64,000 bases of DNA from Hyphomicrobiales bacterium (GTDB taxonomy: Bacteria; Pseudomonadota; Alphaproteobacteria; Rhizobiales; Methyloligellaceae): the NCBI GenBank assembly GCA_021775555.1, contig JAJFHP010000065.1:98775-162774 (forward strand), read 5' to 3'. Both the position numbers and the translations under genes were made by a program. The first letter of the stretch is position 1. Every line of letters begins with the position of its first letter. The notes below the pieces were generated by a model. The model did not search any database. It was not told the DNA's origin and saw only the letters and a program-made list of their open reading frames with translations. This document shows positions 8,679 through 18,026 of the stretch, piece after piece.

Positions 8679-10397
8679 ATGAAAAAACCTTCGAAAAAAT
8701 CCCCAAAACCATCAACAGCCCAGCATGCGAAATATCCATGGATAAAGAGTTATCCAGCAGACGTTGTGTGGAATACCCGGTTCAAACCCGAATCACTTGG
8801 CGCTGTCCTGGAGCGCTCAGTGGACCGTTTTGGGGGCAAAACCTGTACAAATTTCCTAGGCAGGAAAACGAGTTACGCAGAAATAGGCACTTTGGTAGAC
8901 CGCGCTGCAAAGGGGCTGCAAACGCTCGGTGTCGGCAAAGGAACCAAGGTGGGACTGCTGCTGCCGAACTGCCCCGCATTCGTTATTTTCTATTTTGGCA
9001 TACTCAAGACGGGCGCCACGGTCGTGAACTGCAATCCGCTCTATACAACACAGGAGCTTGATCATCAGATCGCAGATAGCGAGACGGAATTTCTCGTCAC
9101 GCTTGATCTCTCGGTCCTGTTCGAGAAAGCGGAAGCCCTTCTGACACGTGGCAACCTCAAAAAAGCGATCATTTGCCCGTTCGCGGAGATGCTGCCGCCA
9201 CTCAAGGCTTTTCTGTTCCGACTACTAAAGTCGAAGACGCTCGCCGACACAAAACGCACCAAAAATCCCTCACGAATCGTTTTTCAGTCCGATGTGCTCG
9301 ACAATGACGGGGCATTCACGCCGGTAAAAATTGCGCCGAATCGCGATATCGCCGTGCTGCAATATACCGGCGGCACAACCGGCACCCCCAAAGGGGCCAT
9401 GCTCACTCACGCCAATCTCACAATCAATATTCAGCAGGTCGATGCATGGGCGACAAATCTTGGCGATGAAGAAACGATCCTGGGTGTCTTGCCGCTGTTT
9501 CATATCTTTGCCATGACGACGGTGCTCAATTTCGGGATCCTGCGCGGGTATGAGATGGTGCTGATGCCGAAATTCGACATGGATGATACGCTCAAACTGA
9601 TCGGCAAAACAAAACCGACCATCTTTCCCGGCGTGCCGACCATCTATAATGCGATCCTTCACCATCCCAAGGTCCGAACGATTGATTTGTCATCGCTGAA
9701 ATTCTGCATCTCCGGCGGCGCGGCGTTGCCAATCGAAGTGAAACGCAGGTTTGAAAAAATTGCGACATGCGCCCTGGTGGAAGGTTATGGCCTGAGCGAA
9801 ACCTCCCCTGTCGCCACATGCAACCCGGTTGAAAACCCAAAAGCTGAAGGGTCAATCGGGCTGCCTTTTCCCGCAACGCTGATCTCCATCCGTGCCATTG
9901 ACAAGCCTTCGAAAGAAATGCCCCTCGGAGAAAATGGAGAAATCTGCATCGCCGGCCCGCAGGTCATGCCTGGTTATTGGAAGAAACCCAAGGAAACCAA
10001 AGACACGTTTACGGGTGCATTTTTCCGCACCGGCGATGTCGGGCATATGGATGAGAAGGGATATATCTTCATCGTCGACCGCCTCAAGGACATGATCAAT
10101 GCATCCGGCTTCAAGATCTATCCACGCCGGATCGAAGAAGCCATTTATGAACATGAGGCCGTCGAGGAAGTGACGGTTATTGGGGTGGAAGATGAGTATC
10201 GCGGGGAAGCCCCTGCCGCCTATATCAAATTGCGCAAAGGCTATAGCGCGGACAAAGAAGACATCCTGGCCTTTCTGAAGCCGAAGATTTCAATAATCGA
10301 AATGCCCCGCGATGTTGAATTCCGCGACGAGTTGCCGAAAACCATGATCGGCAAATTGTCGAAAAAAGAACTGCGCGAAGAACGCGGCGGGGAGTGA
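8679..10397 (+). CDS. fadD: Long-chain fatty-acid--CoA ligase (FadD type)
   Basis: 572 residues. The AMP-binding signature 'YTGGTTGTPKGAMLTH' lies near residue 230, 'GYGLSETSPV' (A5 motif) near 370, 'RTGDVGHMDEKGYIFIVDRLKDMI' (A7/A8) near 450 and the catalytic 'PKTMIGKLSKKELR' lysine motif at the C-terminus. It activates fatty acids with ATP and CoA at the inner membrane face. A basic 25-residue N-terminal tail rich in Lys/Ser/Pro is unusual. It could feed acyl-CoA to the nearby fadEBA enzymes or supply starters to the type III PKS; sequence alone does not decide. Confidence 0.92.
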   Translation: MKKPSKKSPKPSTAQHAKYPWIKSYPADVVWNTRFKPESLGAVLERSVDRFGGKTCTNFLGRKTSYAEIGTLVDRAAKGLQTLGVGKGTKVGLLLPNCPAFVIFYFGILKTGATVVNCNPLYTTQELDHQIADSETEFLVTLDLSVLFEKAEALLTRGNLKKAIICPFAEMLPPLKAFLFRLLKSKTLADTKRTKNPSRIVFQSDVLDNDGAFTPVKIAPNRDIAVLQYTGGTTGTPKGAMLTHANLTINIQQVDAWATNLGDEETILGVLPLFHIFAMTTVLNFGILRGYEMVLMPKFDMDDTLKLIGKTKPTIFPGVPTIYNAILHHPKVRTIDLSSLKFCISGGAALPIEVKRRFEKIATCALVEGYGLSETSPVATCNPVENPKAEGSIGLPFPATLISIRAIDKPSKEMPLGENGEICIAGPQVMPGYWKKPKETKDTFTGAFFRTGDVGHMDEKGYIFIVDRLKDMINASGFKIYPRRIEEAIYEHEAVEEVTVIGVEDEYRGEAPAAYIKLRKGYSADKEDILAFLKPKISIIEMPRDVEFRDELPKTMIGKLSKKELREERGGE

Positions 10398-10463
10398 CAG
10401 GGCTTTAAGCCAGTTGCGGGAGTATGTGCTGAGCTGAAATGCAGACTCGCGCAAATAACGCCC

Positions 10464-11477
10464 CTAGTGCCGGCGAATGAGGCAATCCGCACCAACGGAC
10501 TTAAGCTTCCTGCAGAAACTGTCGGCAGCACTTTGCTGTGCCATGGGCCCAACACCCACGCGATACCAAATGCCCCGCTGGCCAAGGTCTGCTTTGAGTA
10601 TTTGTGGCGGTATTTTTCCGAGCAGCCGGGGATACCGCTGTTGCAGGTCGTTATAGGCTTGCAGCGCTTCATTTTGGCTCTGCCTCGCCGCCACCTGAAC
10701 AAGATAACCACCTTGTGCCGGACGGATCGCAGGCCTTGGCAATGCCGCAGTCACATCCGCCGGCGGAGGCTGTGTGGCCGGGGCCGGAGGCAGTGGTGCG
10801 CGCGCTTGTGGCGGCTGTGAGGGATAGGGAATCTGCGGCTGTACGGGAGGCGAAACAGCCATAGGTGGCGGAACAGCTGCTGGAGGTGCAACCCGTGGAC
10901 GTGCTGCGCGAGGTGCCGGAGGCGGCATGGGGGCAGGCGCTGGCGCGGCTTTCCTTTTGACAATCTGAACTGGTGCCTTGGGCTTCACTGGTTGGGAGCG
11001 CGTCCAGTATTTGGTACGGCAGGGCCAGCCACTCGACAGGCAGCCTTTGATCTCGACCTTGTCCTTGCCCACCTTGAGATGTTTCAGATAGTAAACCTTG
11101 CCAACTTCAGGATCATATATCTGGCCTTGCCATGTATTTGGCCCAATTTTTTTTGTGCCGATCAGGACATCGACGCCAACCACTTGCCGTTTCCGCAGTT
11201 TGGGGTCCGGATTGAGAATATCGCGCCAGGGCTTGCCCTTCTCGTCCACAGGGTCCTTCAGCCAGACGAGTTCGCTGCACAGGCTGTTGTCGCCGCACTC
11301 ACGAAGCTGGATCTTGCCCTTGCGGTCGGTATTCAACCAGGTGCCGAGTTCCTTGCTCGCCAGAGCAGGTGCACTTATGCAGAAACAGATAATTGCGAAC
11401 GCTGCCAGGGTTTGCAGGCATGAATGGAAAATCCATGCAACAAACCTGTCCACCATCTGAAACGTCTTTCCGTACAC
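10464..11477 (-). CDS. DUF2147 domain fused to a SPOR peptidoglycan-binding domain
   Basis: 337 residues. An N-terminal signal segment ends near 'APALASKE' (about residue 40). Residues 42-155 match DUF2147 ('GTWLNTDRKGKIQLREC', 'VDEKGKPWRDILNPDPKLR', 'GCLSSGWPC'), a secreted beta-barrel domain of unknown function. A Pro/Ala-rich linker of about 110 residues follows, then a SPOR domain ('GGYLVQVAARQSQNEALQAYNDL', 'IWYRVGVGPM', 'GADCLIRRH') that binds denuded septal glycan in known proteins. The architecture predicts a periplasmic protein recruited to the division site. Neighbours do not suggest a more precise role. Confidence 0.8.
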   Translation of the reverse strand: MYGKTFQMVDRFVAWIFHSCLQTLAAFAIICFCISAPALASKELGTWLNTDRKGKIQLRECGDNSLCSELVWLKDPVDEKGKPWRDILNPDPKLRKRQVVGVDVLIGTKKIGPNTWQGQIYDPEVGKVYYLKHLKVGKDKVEIKGCLSSGWPCRTKYWTRSQPVKPKAPVQIVKRKAAPAPAPMPPPAPRAARPRVAPPAAVPPPMAVSPPVQPQIPYPSQPPQARAPLPPAPATQPPPADVTAALPRPAIRPAQGGYLVQVAARQSQNEALQAYNDLQQRYPRLLGKIPPQILKADLGQRGIWYRVGVGPMAQQSAADSFCRKLKSVGADCLIRRH

Positions 11478-11514
11478 GACACAGTTCCTTCCAGGCGATT
11501 ATACAGAAATGCAG

Positions 11515-12900
11515 CTATTTGCTGCCGTCACCGTCCTTGATATCCGCCAATTGAGACGAATCAGACGATTGTGTCTTCAAATCTGTTGAGCCAGCCTTAA
11601 CGTGCATTGATTTATTTCCTGCACTTTCCAAAATCGCGGCAACTCCCATACCTCCTGCGGTACATACAGATATAAGGCCCTTGGTCTTTGTTTTCGAGGC
11701 CAGTTGTTTTGCAAGCGACGCCACTATTCTAGCGCCAGTCGCGGCAAAAGGATGGCCAAACGCGATGGAAGATCCTTTTACATTCAATTTTTCACGGTCT
11801 ATAACGCCGAGGGGTTCGCTCCTGCCCAGCACACGCTGGCAATAATCACGGGATTCCCACGCTTTCAGAGTGCACAGCACCTGCGCTGCAAATGCTTCGT
11901 GAATCTCGTAAAAATCGAAATCCTGGAGCTTGAGCTCCGCTCGTTCCAGCATTTTCGAGACCGCCACGGTCGGCGCCATCAACAATCCCTCACCCGCCAC
12001 ATAGTCAATTGCCGAGGTTTGCGCGTCCCTCAAGTAAGCCAAAACCGGCAATCCCCGGGCTTCGGCCCATTCTTCTGACCCCAGCAAAACCGCCGACGCG
12101 CCATCAGTGAGCGGTGTTGAGTTGGCAGCCGTTAAAGTGCCTCGTTTTGAGCGCTCAAATGCGGGCTTGAGCTCTGCCATGGACTCCAGATCAATATCTG
12201 CACGCAGATTGTTGTCGCGGAAGACACCGGCGCAAGGCACCAGCAGATCGTCCAGAAAGCCCTCATCATAGGCGGCAGCCGTGTTTTTATGGCTGTTAAA
12301 GGCCAGCTTGTCCTGGTCCTCGCGGGCAATCTGCCACTCCTGGGCCATCAATTCGCAATGCTGGCCCATGGCAAGTCCCGTACGCGGTTCGGCGACGCTG
12401 GGCGGTTCAGGAGCCAATTCAACTGGAGAAAATCCTTTAAATACAGATAGTTTATCCTTCAAGCTGCGTGCACGTGATAGCTTTATGAGGCGCTGGGAAA
12501 ACTTACGCCGAAAGACTATGGAAGAATCGGAAACCGAATCGGAACCACAGGCGATGCCGCATTCGAGCTGGCCAACGGCAATTTTTGCGCCGATGCCCAA
12601 AGCCGCCTGGAGGCTCGTGCCGCAGGCCTGCATCAGCGTGATGCCGGGCGTTGAGGGTGCGAGCTTGGTGCCAATGACCGCCTCGCGCGCCAGATTCCAG
12701 TCCTTCGCATGGGTCACAACGGCGCCACCGGTTACCTCGTCAATATGGACGCCTTCGAGGTGATAGCGCTCCACCAGACCATTCAGAGCCGTGGTCAGCA
12801 TCTCCAGGTTGGTCAATTCCGCATAAGCCCCATATGAGCGGCAGAACGGAATGCGCATACCGCCGATGACCGCCACGCGCCTTAATGTTGTTCTCGCCAT
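11515..12900 (-). CDS. Acetyl-CoA C-acyltransferase (3-ketoacyl-CoA thiolase, FadA/FadI type)
   Basis: 461 residues from ATG 12900 (a GTG at 12909 is possible). It performs the thiolytic last step of beta-oxidation. The nucleophile is the Cys in 'LMQACGTSL' near residue 93, the His lies in 'YEIHEAFAAQV' and the second Cys in 'SVCTAGGMGVA'. Length and 'CTAGGMG' resemble FadI more than the 390-residue FadA. A hydrophilic tail of about 35 residues rich in Ser/Asp/Lys follows the conserved end. It is last in the fadE-fadB-thiolase operon, 12 bases after the stop of the multifunctional subunit. Confidence 0.93.
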   Translation of the reverse strand: MARTTLRRVAVIGGMRIPFCRSYGAYAELTNLEMLTTALNGLVERYHLEGVHIDEVTGGAVVTHAKDWNLAREAVIGTKLAPSTPGITLMQACGTSLQAALGIGAKIAVGQLECGIACGSDSVSDSSIVFRRKFSQRLIKLSRARSLKDKLSVFKGFSPVELAPEPPSVAEPRTGLAMGQHCELMAQEWQIAREDQDKLAFNSHKNTAAAYDEGFLDDLLVPCAGVFRDNNLRADIDLESMAELKPAFERSKRGTLTAANSTPLTDGASAVLLGSEEWAEARGLPVLAYLRDAQTSAIDYVAGEGLLMAPTVAVSKMLERAELKLQDFDFYEIHEAFAAQVLCTLKAWESRDYCQRVLGRSEPLGVIDREKLNVKGSSIAFGHPFAATGARIVASLAKQLASKTKTKGLISVCTAGGMGVAAILESAGNKSMHVKAGSTDLKTQSSDSSQLADIKDGDGSK

Positions 12901-12912
12901 ACCCCGCACCCG

Positions 12913-14904
12913 CTAGACCGCTTTTGCGGTCTCGCCCTTTTGTTGTTTGCGATAATGCAGCGGCCCGCCACGGAAAGGAGCAAAGCCGGTTCCGAAAATC
13001 ACACCGGCATCGACGTGATCCGCACTTTCGACAATTCTTTCCGCCAGGGCGCGTTCACATTCATCGAGCATGGGTTTGACCAGATCACTACCGAGCACTT
13101 CCAGGTCATCTTGATCGAATGTGGCCTGCTGGCGTTTGGGCTTGCCTTTGTCCCAAACGTAAAAGCCCTCGCCTGTCTTTTTACCGAGCTTTCCATTCTT
13201 CACCAGGCGATCGAGTTCACTATCCTCAACCGGACCAATGTTCAATGTTTCCGCCACATGCTTGCAAATATCGAGGCCAACCACGTCCGAGAGTTCAAGC
13301 GGCCCCATGGGCATACCGAATTTGAGCGCCGCCTGGTCGATCTTTTCACGCGGCTCGCCTTCCTGGTAACGGCGCACACCATCGAGCATATAGGGTGCGA
13401 GCACGCGGTTGACGAGGAAACCGGGGCAACTCTTGACGATCAGCGGGAATTTTCTGATTGCGGTGACAAAGGAACATCCCTTGCGCACATCTTCCTCGCG
13501 CGTGCCGACGCCCATGATGACCTCGACCAGCGGCAGCTGCGGCACGGGATTGAAGAAATGCAGCCCGATCAGCCGGCCCGGATCTTTCAATGGTTTGGCA
13601 ATATCCTCGATCTGGAGCGATGACGTGTTGGTGGCAAGAATGGCGCCCGGCTTCATCTTCGCTTCAAGGTCTGCAAAAACTTTCTGCTTGATCTCCAGCT
13701 TCTCCACGATTGCTTCGATAATCACATCGGCCCGTGAGACATGTTTGCCGTCCTTGTCGGCAATCAGCCGCGCCATGGCCGCATCTACCGCCGGTTTGGT
13801 CCGAAGACGCTGCTTGAACAGTTTTTTTGCACGTGCCAGCGCTTTGTCCAGTTGCTCCTCGCTGAGATCCTGCAAGCTCGCCTGCATCCCGCAGACCACG
13901 CACCATGCGGCAATGTCACCGCCCATGGTGCCCGCACCCACCACATGGACGCGCTGAGGCTTGAAGGCGTCCTTGGGGACTTCGTTCTTGAGCATTTCTG
14001 TCAAACGGAACACACGGCGCAGATTGCGCGCCGTGTCGCTGGTCATCAGCGGTGCGAAAGCCGTCGTCTCAGCCGGTTTCATGCGCCGCCTGCTGTCCCC
14101 GAATTTGGCGAACAGGTCGATCAGCCTGAAGGGGGCCGGATAATGTTCCTCTCGCACCTTCTCGGCTGTCTTTTTGCGCATTTGCTTGGCCAGAATATCG
14201 CGGATTGGCGCCTTGCGCATCAGCTTTTTCCACCAGGGAGCGCCCTTGGACTTGCGCTTCTGCAGAACGGCCTTGCGCGCCGCCCACCGCAACCGGTGAT
14301 GGGTTGGCACAAGTTGATCGACAATCCCCATGGCGCGTGCCGGCCCAGGCCGGACCATGCGGCCCGTCAGCATGATCCCCATGGCGTCCATGGCCCCTGC
14401 CAGTTCAATTGAGCGCACGGTGCCGTTCAGCCCTGGGAATATGCCCAGTTTGACTTCTGGGAAACCGAGCCGTGTACCCTCTTCGCGGGTGGCTATGCGG
14501 TAATGACAGGCCATTGCCAGCTCCAGCCCACCACCCAGGCAAAAACCGTTAATGGCGGCAATAACAGGTACGCGCAAATTCTCGATCCGGTCGAACAGAC
14601 CGATCGTCGCGTTAAGCGCGTCCTCAACATCCTGGTCAGTATCGAAAGTGTCGAACTCACGGATGTCGGCTCCGGCGATAAAATTCTCCTTGCCTGAAAT
14701 AAGGATGAGACCACGCACCTCGCCCTTCTCCGCCGCATCCTCAACCTTGGCCACAATGGCGGCCAGTTCTTCCGTGGGCCTGCGTCCAAGCGAATTCATG
14801 GACTCGCCCTCACGGTCAAAGATAGCCCAGGCAATCTCCTCGAAATCAATCTCGAAACGCCAGTCTTTCAGTTTGTCGATATCTGCGGGGATGAGTTCGC
14901 TCAT
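12913..14904 (-). CDS. Fatty-acid oxidation multifunctional protein (enoyl-CoA hydratase / 3-hydroxyacyl-CoA dehydrogenase)
   Basis: 663 residues, somewhat shorter than FadB/FadJ (about 715-730). The hydratase/isomerase half shows the oxyanion-hole 'GKENFIAGADIREF', 'GFCLGGGLELAMACHYRIA' and 'PEVKLGIFPGLNGT' with its catalytic Glu. The dehydrogenase half starts with the NAD motif 'VVGAGTMGGDIAAWC' near residue 325 and has 'GLHFFNPVPQLPLVEV' with the catalytic His; two C-terminal helical domains complete it. Its start overlaps the stop of fadE as ATGA, so the two are translationally coupled. It should form a trifunctional complex with the thiolase encoded next. Confidence 0.94.
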   Translation of the reverse strand: MSELIPADIDKLKDWRFEIDFEEIAWAIFDREGESMNSLGRRPTEELAAIVAKVEDAAEKGEVRGLILISGKENFIAGADIREFDTFDTDQDVEDALNATIGLFDRIENLRVPVIAAINGFCLGGGLELAMACHYRIATREEGTRLGFPEVKLGIFPGLNGTVRSIELAGAMDAMGIMLTGRMVRPGPARAMGIVDQLVPTHHRLRWAARKAVLQKRKSKGAPWWKKLMRKAPIRDILAKQMRKKTAEKVREEHYPAPFRLIDLFAKFGDSRRRMKPAETTAFAPLMTSDTARNLRRVFRLTEMLKNEVPKDAFKPQRVHVVGAGTMGGDIAAWCVVCGMQASLQDLSEEQLDKALARAKKLFKQRLRTKPAVDAAMARLIADKDGKHVSRADVIIEAIVEKLEIKQKVFADLEAKMKPGAILATNTSSLQIEDIAKPLKDPGRLIGLHFFNPVPQLPLVEVIMGVGTREEDVRKGCSFVTAIRKFPLIVKSCPGFLVNRVLAPYMLDGVRRYQEGEPREKIDQAALKFGMPMGPLELSDVVGLDICKHVAETLNIGPVEDSELDRLVKNGKLGKKTGEGFYVWDKGKPKRQQATFDQDDLEVLGSDLVKPMLDECERALAERIVESADHVDAGVIFGTGFAPFRGGPLHYRKQQKGETAKAV

Positions 14905-17387
14905 TCGGCTGCCAGGCTCTCGCTATCGGATTTCTTTAAATGTGGAGTAACTTCTGCCGGGTCAAAATGATCGACGGCAATGACCCGCGCCACGAGCCCT
15001 TCAAGCTCTTTGAGCGCTTTTGCCTCTGCGCTCGAAATTACGTTCTGTTTTTCCGCGTCGGAAATCCAGTCATTCATGTGCGTCCGCTTGACTATACCCT
15101 TACGAACCGCTTTTTCGAGTTTCTTGTCTGCATCTTGGGCTTCCATCACCTTGGCCAGGGTATGCTCCAGAAGGCCCTGTAAATCAGCAGGATCGTCGGT
15201 AATGAAAATGTCACGGGTAAGGCGGTCACGCACCTCTCCGGGCTGCAATACTGCGCGCACAATCTCCTTGCCAAGGCGATCTGATGCCGGCCGCTTGCGT
15301 GCCCCCAGCGGGAAAACCAACGGGCGCAGGATGACCCTGACAGGTGCGATCGGAAAATTGTCGATCACGCCCTTGAGCGCCTGCTGAAAGTTGTACAGGC
15401 AGTTTACAGCGCAATAGTCGACGATTTTCAGATCGGAGGCAGGTTGTCCATCATCCTCGAAACGCTTCAGTATACAGGATAGAAGGTAGAGTTCGCTAAG
15501 CGCATCGGCCAGTCTGCCAGTGATCTTCTGCTTTACCTTGAGACCACCGCCAAGGCTCGCCACGGTCAAATCTGCCACAAGCGCAAAATTGCGTGCCGAG
15601 CGGGCAAGCTGCTTGTACCAGCGCTTGGTTGCACGGGCGTGAGAGGGTGCTCCGGCAAAATGTCCGCCGGTCATATTGTGGTACAGGGCACCGAAAATAT
15701 TCGCCGTGGCAAAGGACACATGGCCGCAAAAAGCGTCTTCGAAGTCGGCCAGGCCGCGGTCCCTGTCATCGTTCTGAAGAGCTTCAACTTCTTTGTAGAG
15801 CCATGGATGGCTTCTCAACGCCCCTTGCGCAAAGGTGATGAGCGTGCGGGTCAGGATATTGGCACCTTCCACCGTGATGGCGACAGGCATCGCCTGATAG
15901 GCACTTTGAAGATAGTTTGATGGCCCGTCGCAAATCGCCCGTCCGCCATGAATGTCAAAAGCATCATTCACTGCACGTCGCATGCGCTCAGTGGTCTGGT
16001 ATTTCAGCAAGGCTGAAATTACCGATGGCTTCTCACCAGCCGATACCATCGATGCCGTGACAGAGCGTCCCGCCTCGCAGACATAAGCCGTTTCCACGAG
16101 CCGGGCGAGCGGCTCCTCTATGCCTTCCATAAAGGCGATGGGCAAACCAAACTGCTTGCGGATACGGGCATAGGCTGTGGAGTTGCGCAGCAGTGCCTTG
16201 GCCGCCGATGTGCTCGTCGCAGGCAGCGATATGGCACGCCCTTCGGCCAAACACTCCATCAACATACGCCAGCCCTGCCCCACGCCCGAGACGCCACCAA
16301 CCACCCATTCCATGGGCACGAAGACATCCCTGCCCTGGGTTGGGCCATTGGGGAACGCAACACCGCCTGGCAAATGCCGTCGGCCGATTTCAACACCTTT
16401 ATGAGCAGTTGGGATGAGGGCGACCGTGATGCCGATGTCCTCACCCTTCTCAAGCAGCCCGTCCGGGTCAGTGAGATGGAAGGCGAGACCCAGCAGAGTG
16501 GCTTTAGGGGCTAGCGTAATATAACGCTTGTCCCAGGTGAGCCGGATACCAAGCGTTTCCCTGCCCTCAAATGTTTCCTTGCAGACGACACCGATATCTC
16601 GCATGGCAGCGGCATCGGAGCCAGAGGTCGGCCCCGTCAGGGCGAAACACGGGATTTCCTTGCCCTGGGCCAGCCGTTCCAGATATTTCGATTTCTGTTC
16701 ATCGGTGCCGTAACGCTCGATCAACTCGCCAGGGCCAAGAGAGTTTGGCACCATGACTACAACCGCCGCATCCGGGCAGCGCGTGGCAATTTTGCCAATT
16801 ATCAGCGATTGCGCCTGAGGGGAAAATCCAAGACCGCCATGGTCTTTGGAGATGAGCATGCCGAGAAAGCCATGACCGGTGATAAACGTCCAAACATCCT
16901 CGGGAATATCACGCCGTGTATGGCGGATATCCCAGTCATCCAGCATACGGCAAAGTTCATCCGTCGGCCCGTCGAGAAAAGCGCGTTCCTCGGAACTCAG
17001 GGACATGGGCGACACATCGCGCAGCCGCGCCCAGTCAGGATTGCCAGAAAACAATTCGGCATCCCAGCCGATGGTGCCGGCCTCAAGCGCTTCGCGCTCG
17101 GTGTCGGAGACGCGCGGCATGATCTTTTTCAGAGCATTGTAAGCCGGCGTGATTATGAGGCGCTGTCGCACGCCTGTTAGCGAGAGCAACGCCAGGATGG
17201 CCGCAAGCCCCCATCCGGCCCAGGCACCGCTTGAGAATTGCAAAATCGGCTCGTAAAAGGGCAGTCCATATTGCGCAATCAGCGTGAGCGCAGCAACGGA
17301 TGCCGCCCATTTGAATAAGGGTGCCTCGCTCAAGGCCAGGATGACCAGGGCGGCAAAGCAAATTAGAAGGAATATGAGCGCCGACAT
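14901..17387 (-). CDS. fadE: Acyl-CoA dehydrogenase FadE (long, membrane-associated form)
   Basis: 828 residues from ATG 17387, which has an AGGAG site about nine bases upstream; the frame extends to 17459 without homology. Two to three hydrophobic segments in the first 75 residues resemble the E. coli FadE membrane anchor. The dehydrogenase domain contains 'CFALTGPTSGSDAAAM' and 'QFGLPIAFMEGIEEPLARL' FAD/substrate motifs, and the C-terminal 250 residues match DUF1974, found only in FadE-type enzymes. It makes the first oxidation of beta-oxidation, passing electrons to ETF. First gene of the fadE-fadB-thiolase operon. Confidence 0.94.
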   Translation of the reverse strand: MSALIFLLICFAALVILALSEAPLFKWAASVAALTLIAQYGLPFYEPILQFSSGAWAGWGLAAILALLSLTGVRQRLIITPAYNALKKIMPRVSDTEREALEAGTIGWDAELFSGNPDWARLRDVSPMSLSSEERAFLDGPTDELCRMLDDWDIRHTRRDIPEDVWTFITGHGFLGMLISKDHGGLGFSPQAQSLIIGKIATRCPDAAVVVMVPNSLGPGELIERYGTDEQKSKYLERLAQGKEIPCFALTGPTSGSDAAAMRDIGVVCKETFEGRETLGIRLTWDKRYITLAPKATLLGLAFHLTDPDGLLEKGEDIGITVALIPTAHKGVEIGRRHLPGGVAFPNGPTQGRDVFVPMEWVVGGVSGVGQGWRMLMECLAEGRAISLPATSTSAAKALLRNSTAYARIRKQFGLPIAFMEGIEEPLARLVETAYVCEAGRSVTASMVSAGEKPSVISALLKYQTTERMRRAVNDAFDIHGGRAICDGPSNYLQSAYQAMPVAITVEGANILTRTLITFAQGALRSHPWLYKEVEALQNDDRDRGLADFEDAFCGHVSFATANIFGALYHNMTGGHFAGAPSHARATKRWYKQLARSARNFALVADLTVASLGGGLKVKQKITGRLADALSELYLLSCILKRFEDDGQPASDLKIVDYCAVNCLYNFQQALKGVIDNFPIAPVRVILRPLVFPLGARKRPASDRLGKEIVRAVLQPGEVRDRLTRDIFITDDPADLQGLLEHTLAKVMEAQDADKKLEKAVRKGIVKRTHMNDWISDAEKQNVISSAEAKALKELEGLVARVIAVDHFDPAEVTPHLKKSDSESLAAE

Positions 17388-17679
17388 GGCCGCTTGTCTC
17401 CTCTTCCGGCGCGCCCCCCGGCACAGACCTATTTTTAGCGTCTCCTGCCCACGAATCAACAGGCGTTTCGTCGCTTATACTCGTGGTCATAGATTAATTT
17501 CCCGCGAACCGCGATAGTTTGTTCTGTTCAGCACTGCGTGCAGAATTTCTGGGTTAATCAAATGCTTCAAACAAACGGATTGCTTGTCCTTCCCTTGTGA
17601 ATTGGATATGCGTGGGACATATCGCTGTTTGCGCCTGAATGGTGCTCGAGCAGCAAACATGAACAAACGGGGAAATTTT

Positions 17680-17922
17680 ATGGCGGACGATCCGATCCCG
17701 GCCCAGTTGGGGCCATATGAAATCGAGGTTGAAGAAGGCAAACGCTATGCCTGGTGCCGCTGCGGGCGCTCAAAAAAACAGCCACTTTGCGATGGATCGC
17801 ACAAGGACACCGGGTTAGAGCCGATGGTGTTTACGGCTGTGAAAACCGAGACGCTCTATCTGTGCGGCTGCAAGGATACCGGCGATGAGCCGTTCTGCGA
17901 TGGCTCACACCTGATGATGTAA
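17680..17922 (+). CDS. Tandem CDGSH iron-sulfur protein
   Basis: 80 residues from ATG 17680, chosen because GGGGA lies just upstream and homology begins here; the frame is open upstream to 17584. Two complete 2Fe-2S CDGSH motifs are visible: Cys26-x-Cys28, Cys37 and His41, then Cys62-x-Cys64, Cys73 and His77. Each should bind a redox-active, labile [2Fe-2S] cluster with 3-Cys/1-His ligation as in mitoNEET; the double form resembles the MiNT/CISD3 type. Soluble, no membrane anchor. Exact role in bacteria is not known. Monocistronic by position. Confidence 0.9.
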   Translation: MADDPIPAQLGPYEIEVEEGKRYAWCRCGRSKKQPLCDGSHKDTGLEPMVFTAVKTETLYLCGCKDTGDEPFCDGSHLMM

Positions 17923-18026
17923 GGGTGATGGCGGGAAGAATATTATCGCCACGCCATTGAAGCCATCACATCCATTTGCTGTAGTATGTCGGCCGGAATA
18001 CAGGCCAGACCGGCACATGGGGGCGG

